In this document: in pieces, positions 8,458 to 16,839 of the stretch
Position numbering within the stretch: the stretch's first letter is position 1
Layout of the letters: each line of letters begins with the position of its first letter
From: CAXSEA01 sp964235675
GTDB lineage: Bacteria > Armatimonadota > Armatimonadia > Armatimonadales > Capsulimonadaceae
NCBI GenBank assembly: GCA_964235675.1
Contig: CAXSEA010000002.1
Location: forward strand, 1-42,381
DNA: 42,381 nucleotides
Direction of reading: 5' to 3'
Made by a program: the position numbers and the translations under genes
Notes under the pieces: model-generated
Database searches by the model: none
The model's input: the letters and a program-made list of their open reading frames with translations, nothing else
What the model was told of the DNA's origin: nothing

Positions 8458-9275
8458 GCGCCGGTCTCCGGCGCAGGCGATGTAACCGGGTTCTGGTTGC
8501 GCCGGTAGACCAGCGCCAAGCCGTCTAATGTCAAGTTCAAATCGGAATGGGTGATGGTTTCGCTCGCTCGGGCAATCGCCGCAGTCAAGTTGCCGCCGGT
8601 GGCAATCACGGGGCATTCCGCCACGCCCATTTCAAACTGGAAGCGGCGCACCATGCCGTCGATCAGCGACGCCGCGCCGTAAACCATGCCGGATTGCAGC
8701 GCGTTCACCGTGTTGCCCGCGAGCGGCGATGGAGGCATGTCCGGCTCCACTCGGGAGAGCCTGGCAGCATGCGCGAAGAGAGCGTCCCACGCCAGCCCCA
8801 GGCCAGGAAATATCGCGCCGCCGAGATAGATGTTGGGGGCAGCAACGGCGTTGAAGGTTGTCCCGGTACCGAGATCGACGAAGATGAGCGGCGCTGGGCC
8901 GTAGCGCTCCAGCGCCATGGCCGCGTCCACCAAGCGGTCCGCGCCGACGTCGCCGGGAGGGTTGTAGCGCACTTCCAGGCCCAGATCGAGCTTGGAGCTG
9001 ATGAGCAGCGGCTCAGCGTGGAAATAGTCGCGGCAGAGCCGGACAAGATCGACGGTGGCGTTGGGAACGACGCTGGAGAGAACGCATCCGCCGATCTCGG
9101 CGAACCTCAACCCGTGCGTCGCCAGAAGCGTGGTGAGTAGCGAGGCGAATTCGTCCGCCGTCCGTCCGGGACGCGTCCGAATCCGGAACTCCGCTCTGCG
9201 CTGCGCGTTGCCGAACTCGTCCTCATAAAGCGCGAACGTGACGTTGGTGTTTCCGGCATCGATGGCGAGCAGCAT
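8454..9275 (-). CDS. coaX: Type III pantothenate kinase
   Basis: CoaX phosphorylates pantothenate in the first step of coenzyme A synthesis. It belongs to the ASKHA fold and needs a monovalent cation. The 273-residue protein begins with the phosphate-binding motif 'LLAIDAGNTNVTFALYE', has the pantothenate-site segment 'PGDVGADRLVDA', the 'FVDLGTGTTFNAV' motif and 'ATGGN' near the end. Length is typical. It overlaps the downstream transporter by four bases. A TACAAT box lies eight bases upstream of the ATG and no Shine-Dalgarno sequence is seen, so the mRNA leader may be very short. Confidence 0.94.
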   Translation of the reverse strand: MLLAIDAGNTNVTFALYEDEFGNAQRRAEFRIRTRPGRTADEFASLLTTLLATHGLRFAEIGGCVLSSVVPNATVDLVRLCRDYFHAEPLLISSKLDLGLEVRYNPPGDVGADRLVDAAMALERYGPAPLIFVDLGTGTTFNAVAAPNIYLGGAIFPGLGLAWDALFAHAARLSRVEPDMPPSPLAGNTVNALQSGMVYGAASLIDGMVRRFQFEMGVAECPVIATGGNLTAAIARASETITHSDLNLTLDGLALVYRRNQNPVTSPAPETGA

Positions 9276-9439
9276 ACTAGGAGATTGTACCTAGCTCTCC
9301 TGTGCTCCCCCGTGCCGCTCAATCCGCAAGTAGCACTATTAACCTAATATTAAGCTTTCAGCGAATTGCTGGATTACAGACGATAGCACGTGCCATTTCG
9401 ATTTATGCCGCTATAATGCACCCATTCGAGTTTGTTTTT

Positions 9440-12400
9440 ATGAATAGGCAAAACATGCGATTTTCTCCCTCATCCTTCGCGCGCAGACCAGATTTGCTTC
9501 ATGCAAGCGGCACCTTATTGGTTACAATCGCCAGCCTTTTGTGGGTAGGCGGCGCGTGCCGCTCGGCGGCGGCTCCGGCTTACCAGGTTTTGCATACGTT
9601 CAACGCGTATGCCGATGGGATCGATCCAGCGCCCGGCGGACGGCTGCTTTGCGCATCGGATGGAAACATCTACGGCTTGACGGAAAGCGGCGGCACCAAC
9701 GACAGCGGGACGCTTTACAAAATAACGCCCAAAGACGTCTTTACGACCCAATACTCTTTTATCGGCGGCTTCAGCAGCGAGGGACAGCCGATCGGCACTT
9801 TGATCGAGGGAAAAGACGGAGCATTGTACGGCGTCTGCGCCGGGACCACCGATCCGGTTTACGGCTGCGTCTTTAAGATTCAAAAAGACGGCACCGGGTT
9901 CACGAACCTTCATATTTTCGCCGGCGATTCCAACGAAGGAGCCGCCCCGCTCGCCAGCCTGGCTCAAGGTCCCGACGGAACGCTTTACGGCACCACGTCC
10001 ACCGGCGGCGCAAATGGAAACGGCGCGTTCTACAAAATCTCACCGGACGGCACGAACTTCGCCGTGATCGCTCCAATCGATTCCAGCAAAGGCTACGAGA
10101 TTACCAGCCCGCTGATTGTTTCCAGCGGCCAGATGTACGGGCTGGCGACGTATGGCGGCGACAACTCAGTTGGAACGATCTATACGATCAGCACTTCCGG
10201 CAGCGGCTACGCCGAGCTGTACCCGTTCGCGGAAACCACCAATAACGCTCCGACTCCGGAAGGCCTGCTCCTGGGGTTGGACGGCAAGCTATACGGAACG
10301 TGCGGGTACGACGGCAGTGCCGACGAAGGCTACCTTTACCGGATCGCGACGACGCCAGGATCCACCCCCGCCATCATCTATAACTACAACGGCAACAATG
10401 TCGACGGCGGCTATCCGGTTGGGCCAATCGTGCAGGATAGCAACGGAAACATTTACTCGATCACGTCGTACCAGGGGGCGCTGGGCTACGGCACGGTCAG
10501 CAAAGTGACTACTTCGGGGACTGAGTCAACCGCGTTTGTTTTGACGGACCGCGCGCCGGACTCCGGCGTTGCGCTCAGTTCGACCGGTACGGTTTACGCC
10601 GCGCGTAGCAACGGCGGCTACGACGGCTACGGTACGGTTTACCAATCGTCTGGAGGCACGACGCCGTCGCTGCCGGAAATTGCCGATTTTGGTTTAAAGC
10701 TGCACGACGGCTTGAATCCTGAGTACGGCTCACTGGTCGCGGATTCGTCAGGCACGCTTTACGGCACGACTCTGAACCAGGACATCACTTATAGCGGAAT
10801 CGGGCCGACATTCAGCTTTACGATGGCCGGCAATTATGCCGTTATCGCGACCCCCGATTCCTGCAGCAGCGGCTTAACCTTGGACGGCGGCGTTCTGTAC
10901 GGTACCGATATGTATGGGGGCGGCGGAACTGTTTACAAGCTCGATTCCAGCGCGGCGGACGGGTTCGACGAAGTCAGCAGCGGCTACCCGGCGTTCTACA
11001 ACGGTTTCCCGGATCCTTCCAGCCTGACAGTTGGAAGTGACGGCAATCTCTACGGCACCGTTTATCAGGGCGGCAGCCATGATTACGGCGCGGTCTTTTC
11101 GGTCAAGCCGGATGGCTCTCAGGCATACGACATTTATGATTTCCAGGATGGAACCGACGGATATGAGCCGATGGCGGCGCTGACGGTCGGGCCGGACGGC
11201 ACCCTTTACGGCACCACGAGCCGAGGCGGCGCCAACAGCGATTACGGCACGATTTTCAAGATCACAACCGCGCACGTTTTCTCGACTCTTTACAGCTTCG
11301 ACGAGGACAATACCGGCGCTTATCCATATGGAAAGATGGTCTACAACCTCAACGACGGCTATCTATATGGAACCACGTCGAGCGGCACCGCCAGTTACTA
11401 CGGCTCCGTCTTCCGAATCAAGCCTGACGGCTCCGGGTTCAGCACGGTTTATTCTTTCGGGAAGACGAGCGCTGACGGCAATACTCCCTATGGCGATCTG
11501 ATGATCGGCTCCGATGGAAAAATCTATGGCACTACAAGCCAGAGCGGCTATTCCAGCGTTCCAGGCGGCACCGTATTTGCGCTGACAACGACAGGCCAGC
11601 TGACTTATCTGCACATGTTTCCGAATAGCAACAGCGACGGCAACACGCCGTACTCCGGGCTGCTCGAAAACATAGACGGCAATCTCTATGGATTTACCTA
11701 CGCCGGCGGAGTTCAGCCTTACAATGGCGTGAACGTCGGCGGCGTCCTGTACAAAATAGCGACGCAGCTTCCTCTTATTACGTCTGCAAACCCAAGCTCG
11801 GCAGCTCCCGGAGCAAGCATCATAATTACGGGCGTCAATCTGACCGGTGCAAGCGCTGTCTCGTTCAACGGCGTTGCGGCGAGCTTTACGGTGAATTCGG
11901 CCACGCAGATTACGGCGACGGTACCGAGCGGGGCGACCAGCGGACAGATTGCAGTGACCACGCCGAACGGCTCGGGTAAGAGTGCGGCTAACTTTACCGT
12001 TACCGCCACCGCCGGTTCCGGTTTAAAATCGGTGACGCTCTCGCCTACCTCCACCCAGGGCGGCACGGCGGCGACCACCGCGAACCGCGTCTACTGGAAC
12101 GGCAACGCGCCCGCCAACGAAGTGGTCACGCTCAAATCCAGCAACACCGCTGTCGCCGCAGTGCCGAGCAGCGTGACCATCTCCTCCGCCTCCAGCTCGC
12201 ACGTCTTTACCATCACGACTAAGGCCGTGACTGCCACCCAGACCGTGACAATCACCGCCACATCCGGCGGAGTGACACAGACGGCGACCCTCACGGTCAC
12301 CGCGCCGCCCGCGCCCACCGGTTTAAAATCCGTGACGCTCTCGCCCACCAGCACCGAAGGCGGATCGGCGGCCACAACCGCCAACTGGGTCTACTGGAAC

Positions 12401-12607
12401 GGCAACGCACCGGCGAGTGAAACGGTGACCCTAAAGAGCAGCAACACGGCGGTCGCGGCGGTGCCGAGCAGCGTGACGATCTCGTCAGGCTCCAGCTCGC
12501 ACACGTTCACAATCACGACGAAAGCCGTGACGAGCCAGCAGGCGGTGACAATCACGGCGACGTCAGGCGGCGTGAGCCAGTCGGCGACGCTGACCGTCAC
12601 ACCATAA
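9440..12607 (+). CDS. Secreted GloVer tandem-repeat protein with IPT/TIG and two Ig-like domains
   Basis: This secreted protein of about 1,055 residues starts with a Sec-type signal ('GTLLVTIASLLWVGGA', cleavage near 'SAAAPA'). About fourteen copies of the 'choice-of-anchor GloVer' repeat follow, each with a core like 'DGTLYGTTSTGGANGNGAFYK' and probably forming a blade-like beta structure. Next is an IPT/TIG domain ('ITSANPSSAAPGASIIITG'), then two nearly identical Ig-like domains of about 95 residues each starting 'LKSVTLSPTST'. No catalytic motif is visible, so an adhesive or polymer-binding surface role is inferred. The start is uncertain: ATG at 9440 or 9455; the frame stays open upstream to 9302, but that part looks non-coding. 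Confidence 0.82.
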   Translation: MNRQNMRFSPSSFARRPDLLHASGTLLVTIASLLWVGGACRSAAAPAYQVLHTFNAYADGIDPAPGGRLLCASDGNIYGLTESGGTNDSGTLYKITPKDVFTTQYSFIGGFSSEGQPIGTLIEGKDGALYGVCAGTTDPVYGCVFKIQKDGTGFTNLHIFAGDSNEGAAPLASLAQGPDGTLYGTTSTGGANGNGAFYKISPDGTNFAVIAPIDSSKGYEITSPLIVSSGQMYGLATYGGDNSVGTIYTISTSGSGYAELYPFAETTNNAPTPEGLLLGLDGKLYGTCGYDGSADEGYLYRIATTPGSTPAIIYNYNGNNVDGGYPVGPIVQDSNGNIYSITSYQGALGYGTVSKVTTSGTESTAFVLTDRAPDSGVALSSTGTVYAARSNGGYDGYGTVYQSSGGTTPSLPEIADFGLKLHDGLNPEYGSLVADSSGTLYGTTLNQDITYSGIGPTFSFTMAGNYAVIATPDSCSSGLTLDGGVLYGTDMYGGGGTVYKLDSSAADGFDEVSSGYPAFYNGFPDPSSLTVGSDGNLYGTVYQGGSHDYGAVFSVKPDGSQAYDIYDFQDGTDGYEPMAALTVGPDGTLYGTTSRGGANSDYGTIFKITTAHVFSTLYSFDEDNTGAYPYGKMVYNLNDGYLYGTTSSGTASYYGSVFRIKPDGSGFSTVYSFGKTSADGNTPYGDLMIGSDGKIYGTTSQSGYSSVPGGTVFALTTTGQLTYLHMFPNSNSDGNTPYSGLLENIDGNLYGFTYAGGVQPYNGVNVGGVLYKIATQLPLITSANPSSAAPGASIIITGVNLTGASAVSFNGVAASFTVNSATQITATVPSGATSGQIAVTTPNGSGKSAANFTVTATAGSGLKSVTLSPTSTQGGTAATTANRVYWNGNAPANEVVTLKSSNTAVAAVPSSVTISSASSSHVFTITTKAVTATQTVTITATSGGVTQTATLTVTAPPAPTGLKSVTLSPTSTEGGSAATTANWVYWNGNAPASETVTLKSSNTAVAAVPSSVTISSGSSSHTFTITTKAVTSQQAVTITATSGGVSQSATLTVTP
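12021..12604 (+). repeat. Direct tandem repeat encoding two Ig-like domains
   Basis: Two units begin with the same ten bases (GTTTAAAATC) at 12021 and 12321, exactly 300 bases apart. Both encode 'LKSVTLSPTST', 'YWNGNAPA', 'LKSSNTAVAAVPSSVTISS' and 'TITATSGGV'. This indicates a duplication inside the gene. Confidence 0.85.
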
Positions 12608-12637
12608 TTGGTAGGGAGCAAGTCGGGGGGATATCGA

Positions 12638-12675
12638 AGCGCCGCATGCTCCTATAGGAGCATGCGGCGCTTTTT
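12638..12675 (+). terminator. Rho-independent terminator of the GloVer gene
   Basis: The stem AGCGCCGCATGCTCCTA with its complement is followed by five T residues (12671-12675). It begins about 30 bases after the stop codon. The T-run touches the stop codon of the convergent dehydrogenase gene. Confidence 0.88.
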
Positions 12676-13654
12676 ACTCGTGCGGCTCGCGCCTACGGGC
12701 AGGAACGTTCAGCGTATTGACGGCGTTGCGGGGCGTCTGGCCGACTTCGTGGCGCTGAATATTTTCCACTACCGAGGCGGCGATGCCATCCACCGAGCTG
12801 TCGGTCACCCCGGCGACGTGAGGCGTGGCGATGACGTTTTGCTCGAAAATCGGATGGTCGGGGTCGACAGGCTCCTCCCAGAAGACGTCGAGGCCCGCGC
12901 CCGCGATATGGCCGGATTTGAGAGCATCGTGCAGAGCGTCGTGGTCGATCAGCGCGCCGCGTCCGACGTTGACGATGAATGCGCCGGGCTTCATCCGCGC
13001 TAATACCTCGGCGTTCACGATGTGGTGCGTCTCCGGCGTCTGAGGCAGCATCAGGACGACGTAGTCCGCGCCTTCCACGGCTTGCGGCAGCTCGTCGATG
13101 CCGTAGATCGCGTCGAAGCGCAGGTCGGCGTAGACAGGCAGACGCGGCTGGCGGCGGACAGCGGTGAGGCGCATGCCGAAAGGCAGCAGCCGCCGCGCCA
13201 TCTCGACGCCGATATCGCCCAGGCCGACCAGGCAGCAGGTTTTGTGCAGGAGCGCGAATCCGGCGGGCTCGTTTACCCGGCGCTCGCGGATGTCCTGGCG
13301 GACGAAGTTCAAGCGGCGCGACAAGGCGAGCATCAGCATGATCGCGTGCTCGGCGACGCTGTCCGCGTTGCCGAAAAGCGCGCCGGGCACGTTGCATACC
13401 CAGACGCCGGCCTCCGTGGCCGCGCCGACGTCGATGCGCTCGATACCCACCCCGAACTGCTGCAGCAATCCAAAGCGGCCGGCCTTGATTTCACGCGGGC
13501 CGAACGGAGTGGCGAATGGAATGACCACGTCGGCGGATGGCAGATGCTCGAAAATTTCGGACGGTGCGCATTCGATACAGTTGTGGTCTTTGAGCACGTC
13601 GAGCAGCACGCGGCGGGCGTCTTGGAACTTTTGGGTGCAAAGAAGGATATTCAT
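12674..13654 (-). CDS. D-isomer-specific 2-hydroxyacid dehydrogenase
   Basis: The 326-residue NAD-dependent oxidoreductase has the two-domain fold of the D-2-hydroxyacid dehydrogenase family (phosphoglycerate, glyoxylate or hydroxypyruvate type). Visible features are the Rossmann motif 'GLGDIG' (144-149), the substrate-binding Arg in 'VNVGRGALID' (Arg232), the catalytic Glu in 'LDVFWEEP' (Glu261) and the catalytic His in 'ATPHVAG' (His279). It lacks the ACT domain of long SerA proteins. Substrate cannot be assigned. It is convergent with the GloVer gene and divergent from the VWA protein. Confidence 0.9.
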   Translation of the reverse strand: MNILLCTQKFQDARRVLLDVLKDHNCIECAPSEIFEHLPSADVVIPFATPFGPREIKAGRFGLLQQFGVGIERIDVGAATEAGVWVCNVPGALFGNADSVAEHAIMLMLALSRRLNFVRQDIRERRVNEPAGFALLHKTCCLVGLGDIGVEMARRLLPFGMRLTAVRRQPRLPVYADLRFDAIYGIDELPQAVEGADYVVLMLPQTPETHHIVNAEVLARMKPGAFIVNVGRGALIDHDALHDALKSGHIAGAGLDVFWEEPVDPDHPIFEQNVIATPHVAGVTDSSVDGIAASVVENIQRHEVGQTPRNAVNTLNVPARRREPHE

Positions 13655-13911
13655 GGGTTAACGCGTCCTGACCCACATCCTCGTGGCTGGCTGCTTGGGA
13701 TTTGGCGGTATCGTACCAGCACGAGGCAAGCGTTCCATTGCGGTTCCACGCTGCCAATGGTTGCAAGCGACAACTCCAGGCGCTGCCGACGGAATGGAAC
13801 TGTAGCCTGCTTCCGGTCGTTTTACTCGTATAGTCCGGCATTCTGTCCGCCGCCGCGTTCGCTCGATGCGCTCAGTAAAGTCCGGTCCGGCACTTGTTAG
13901 ATCGTCCCATC

Positions 13912-15165
13912 ATGCAGACCACCCCTCCTGAATCGAAGAAAGTGCCTTTTCCGCGCCGCTGGCAAGTGCCCATCGCGTTGTCGCTGATCGCCAACTTGAT
14001 CGCGTTCGGCATCGCGGGACATTGGTTCGGCACCAGGGACATCAGTATGCCGGACTATGTTGCGGTGAGGCATATTGTCTTGGTACAGCCACCTGCCGTA
14101 GCCCGTAAACCGGAGCGCAAGCCGGTTCAGCCGAAGCCAAAACCTCAGCCGCGCGACAACAGGCCTCAGCAACCGAAGTCTCCGACGCATCGCGACGCCG
14201 CCACCGCCCGCGCCGGGGCGCAGCGAGCGCCCGTGCATACCGCGCTCCTGCCGAAGGTCACCCCGAGAAGCGTCGCTCCGCAGAACCAGGAGAAGGACGT
14301 CGACCGCGATCCTTTCCAGCCGGACGTCGCTCCTGCGGCGATCATACCGCCGCCCACTCACGCGCCGAAAACCGTGCCGCTGCCGACTCCTCCCGTGGTG
14401 CGCCAGGCTGTGAAACCGACGCAGTTCGCGCCGGTGACCGGAGTCGGCCAGACCGCGGCGCGGCAGCCCTCGCCGACGCCGACTCCCACCGCGACGCTGC
14501 GTCCGGCATCCGGGGCGGCGGGAGTGCCAGGGCCGGTGCGTGTGGGCAGCGGCGGGCAAGGTCAGGGCGAGCGCGGCTCCGGCGGGGGCGCGGGAGGCGT
14601 GATACCGTTCGGCGCGGGCGGCGGACGCGGCGGCGAGGGCGACCATTATATTCTGTACCTGCTGGATTTTTCTCCCAGCATGGTCTCGCGCACGCCTGAT
14701 CTGCTGCGCGAGTTGCAGCGCTCCATGTCGAACTTGACTCAGGACGATCTTTTCGATATTTTTGCCTTCGGCGGCGAGGTCATCAAGATGGAAGACTATC
14801 TGGAACCGGCCACACCCGACAGTCTTGCCGAGGCTCATGGCTTTTTAAGGTCGATGCACACCATCGACGGCACCAATATCGAAGAGGTAATGATCGAAGC
14901 TCTAAGCCTGCACCACACGAACGAGATTGTCCTTATCACCGACGGCGTTCCCGACCAAGGCGAGACGGACTTTAGGCAGCTCGAAAACGAAGTCCGATTG
15001 ATGAACACCCGCCACGTGCGCATCGACACCATCGGCCTGGTCGGCGTGAATGATTTTAATGACGCGTCGGCAACGTTCCAAGGGGCTGATCTACTGCGTA
15101 CAATCGCGCAGCAAAGCGGCGGCAGCTATAAGCTTGTCCCGCTCGGCATCGATTCTCCGGAATAA
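13912..15165 (+). CDS. TonB-like membrane protein with C-terminal VWA domain
   Basis: This 417-residue protein has one N-terminal transmembrane helix (about 19-37). A long Pro/Lys/Ala/Gly-rich stretch follows (55-240; 'KPVQPKPKPQP', 'PSPTPTPTATLRP', then a Gly-rich linker), resembling the periplasmic spacer of TonB/TolA proteins. A von Willebrand A domain occupies about 245-410. The metal-ion-dependent adhesion site is complete: DFSPS (Asp252, Ser254, Ser256), Thr321 and 'TDG' (Asp344). No TonB C-terminal domain is present. The arrangement suggests a periplasm-spanning arm that presents a metal-dependent protein-binding domain; partners are unknown. I chose the ATG at 13912 over a TTG at 13894. 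A hairpin follows the stop. Confidence 0.8.
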   Translation: MQTTPPESKKVPFPRRWQVPIALSLIANLIAFGIAGHWFGTRDISMPDYVAVRHIVLVQPPAVARKPERKPVQPKPKPQPRDNRPQQPKSPTHRDAATARAGAQRAPVHTALLPKVTPRSVAPQNQEKDVDRDPFQPDVAPAAIIPPPTHAPKTVPLPTPPVVRQAVKPTQFAPVTGVGQTAARQPSPTPTPTATLRPASGAAGVPGPVRVGSGGQGQGERGSGGGAGGVIPFGAGGGRGGEGDHYILYLLDFSPSMVSRTPDLLRELQRSMSNLTQDDLFDIFAFGGEVIKMEDYLEPATPDSLAEAHGFLRSMHTIDGTNIEEVMIEALSLHHTNEIVLITDGVPDQGETDFRQLENEVRLMNTRHVRIDTIGLVGVNDFNDASATFQGADLLRTIAQQSGGSYKLVPLGIDSPE

Positions 15166-15181
15166 GCGACAAGAGCCAATT

Positions 15182-15225
15182 AACAACAAAGCTCATCGCT
15201 AATGAAAGCGATGGGCTTTGTTGTT
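15182..15225 (+). terminator. Hairpin terminator after the VWA gene
   Basis: An almost perfect stem of about 19 pairs (AACAACAAAGC... with ...GCTTTGTTGTT) closes a short loop. The tail is T-rich rather than a pure T-run. It lies between convergent genes and may serve both. Confidence 0.7.
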
Positions 15226-15254
15226 AGATAATTAATAACAAGTGCAGGTTTTAG

Positions 15255-16148
15255 CTAGTACGCGCCTTTTCCGGCGAGAACAACCGGAACGGCGATTAGC
15301 AGAACGCGTAAATCGGTGAGCAGGGAGCGGTTGGCGACGTAGAGCAGGTCAAGCTCCATCCACTCGGTGAAGGAAAGGGCGGAGCGTCCGGAAATCTCGC
15401 GTAGGCAGAGCAGGCCGGGCGGCACCGTATGGCGCATCTGCTGACGCTCGTCGCAGACCAGCGCCTCGGGGACGACTAGAGGCCGAGGACCGATCAAGCT
15501 CGTGTCGCCGCGCAAAACGTTGATGAGCTGCGGGAGCTCGTCGAGCGAGAAGCGGCGGAGCAGCGCACCGATTCGGGTGACGCGGGGGTCGTTGCGCATC
15601 TTGAAAATAGGGCCGCTCGCCTCGTTGCGAGAGGCTAATTGCGCTTTCAGCGCATCGGCGTTCCACACCATGCTGCGGAACTTGTAAAAGCGGAACGGCA
15701 CTCCGTCGCGGCCAACCCGGTGCTGGTAGTAGAGGACCGGTCCCCGGCTGTCCAGCACGATGGCGAGCGCAATCAGAAGATAAAGCGGCATGAGCGCGAT
15801 CAGAAGCGTAGCCGCGATCAGCAAGTCCGCTCCGCGTTTTGCCGCTTGGTAAGCGCCGTGCCGGCGATGCGCCGCTTCCGTGACGGCGGCGCGGGTCGCC
15901 GCGAATTCCGGAGCATGAGTCAACCGTCCGGCAAACGACTGCCGCGCGCGGTGAGACCGTCCCGAGAAAAAGCTGCGAAGAGCCGCATCCGGCAATTCGG
16001 GAGAACTGGGCATCAGTGCCTGCTGCCGATTCACCGAATAATCGCGCGAGGGCGGCGGCGGCGGCTGATCATCTATTACACACACGTCAATTTGCTGCAT
16101 GAGCTCACCATTATTAACAACAGCGTCATTGGCAAAAACAGCTTGCAT
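15255..16148 (-). CDS. PglC/WbaP-type sugar transferase (initiating glycosyl-1-phosphate transferase)
   Basis: This membrane enzyme transfers a sugar-1-phosphate from a nucleotide sugar to undecaprenyl phosphate and so starts capsule, EPS or O-antigen repeat synthesis. The 297-residue protein has a polar N-terminal extension of about 95 residues, one membrane helix (about 108-132, 'DLLIAATLLIALMPLYLL'), then the catalytic region with 'FRFYKFRSM', 'KMRNDPRVTRIGALLRRFSLDELPQ' and 'GDTSLIGPRP'. The four-helix N-terminal bundle of WbaP is absent, so it is the short PglC-like form. A TATAAT box lies five bases upstream of the ATG at 16148, suggesting a leaderless mRNA; a second Met 16 codons in is an alternative start. 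Confidence 0.87.
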   Translation of the reverse strand: MQAVFANDAVVNNGELMQQIDVCVIDDQPPPPPSRDYSVNRQQALMPSSPELPDAALRSFFSGRSHRARQSFAGRLTHAPEFAATRAAVTEAAHRRHGAYQAAKRGADLLIAATLLIALMPLYLLIALAIVLDSRGPVLYYQHRVGRDGVPFRFYKFRSMVWNADALKAQLASRNEASGPIFKMRNDPRVTRIGALLRRFSLDELPQLINVLRGDTSLIGPRPLVVPEALVCDERQQMRHTVPPGLLCLREISGRSALSFTEWMELDLLYVANRSLLTDLRVLLIAVPVVLAGKGAY

Positions 16149-16662
16149 CGATAATTATAAGCGACTCAGTAAAGAAAAGAGCAGCGCTTCTGGGCCAGCC
16201 ACTACCAGCTGGTAGCGGTCGGGTAACTCCGGCTGCGCTTCAGCATGAGCGGAGGAAACAATCAATTGAAACCAACCTACAAGCCAACACACAAGATCAA
16301 CAAAAGAAGCACGGCAACTCAATCAAGATACTCTCATTGACACCCGAAACGCGCCACAGTTACAGGCAAACCGCTGTTTTGGCCGGTTCATCTCAGTTTT
16401 TATCAAAAAAGTATATTTGACGGCCACGAGAGCAATCATGCCCCGCTCTGATCGTGCAAAGCTCAGTATAGCTATAAAATGTTAAACACTGCGGTTATTT
16501 TGATCGCTTCAATTGAACCCGCATGATGGCACGAGAGAAATATGCATTATTTGTGCCAATACGATAATAACCTCGGAAAAAAGCGGATTATTGTTTACCA
16601 AGCGTAAACTGTGGCAAAGGGCTGCCAGCATACGAAGAGTTTGGGCATCCGCCGCATTCCTG
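16149..16662. other. Non-coding region with a nested inverted repeat
   Basis: No gene is recognised in this stretch, which is AT-richer than its neighbours. The part nearest the sugar transferase (16183-16239) shows nested pairing: AGCGC (16183-16187) with GCGCT (16235-16239), AGCC (16197-16200) with GGCT (16231-16234), and a 14-base perfect palindrome in the middle (16202-16215). It could be an upstream regulatory structure, but if the transferase is transcribed from the TATAAT at 16159-16154 it lies outside the mRNA and would be a protein-binding site instead. Nothing definite is seen in 16240-16662. Confidence 0.35.
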
Positions 16663-16693
16663 TTGATGACTGACGACGGATGAGCGGTATAAT
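16663..16693 (+). promoter_or_regulatory. Likely promoter of tRNA-Arg
   Basis: A perfect TATAAT (16688-16693) ends 17 bases before the tRNA. The best -35 candidate is TTGATG (16663-16668) with a long 19-base spacer, so the -10 box is convincing and the -35 box weak. Confidence 0.6.
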
Positions 16694-16710
16694 AGCGCGA
16701 AGAAAATCGC

Positions 16711-16786
16711 GCATTCGTAGCTCAGTGGATAGAGCATCTGTCTTCGGAACAGAGGGCCGGGGGTTCGAATCCCTCCGAATGCACCA
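16711..16786 (+). tRNA. tRNA-Arg (TCG anticodon)
   Basis: The acceptor stem GCATTCG/CGAATGC, the D-arm AGCTCAGTGGATAGAGC, the anticodon stem TCTGT/ACAGA with loop CTTCGGA (anticodon TCG) and the T-arm GGTTCGAATCC form a complete cloverleaf. CCA is encoded. It decodes CGA codons. Confidence 0.96.
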
Positions 16787-16793
16787 ATCACTC

Positions 16794-16830
16794 ACCCCGG
16801 CCACTCCACTGTGGCCGGGGTTTGTTTTTT
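16794..16830 (+). terminator. Rho-independent terminator of tRNA-Arg
   Basis: The stem ACCCCGGCCAC with its complement is followed by TTTGTTTTTT. It begins eight bases after the tRNA and ends ten bases before the stop codon of the convergent aminotransferase gene. Confidence 0.92.
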
Positions 16831-16839
16831 CACCGGATG

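Noticed and set aside
12021..12604. CRISPR-like or non-coding tandem repeat
   Set aside because: The 300-base period and preserved reading frame show that these are duplicated protein domains.
13491..13841. Minus-strand open frame between the dehydrogenase and VWA genes
   Set aside because: It overlaps the dehydrogenase in another frame and shows Arg/Ala-rich shadow composition without motifs.
16183..16239. c-di-GMP (GEMM) riboswitch on the plus strand
   Set aside because: GGTAGCGG...GGTAAC recalls the 3' half of GEMM-I, but the 5' half with its conserved loop is missing and the nearest gene is on the opposite strand.
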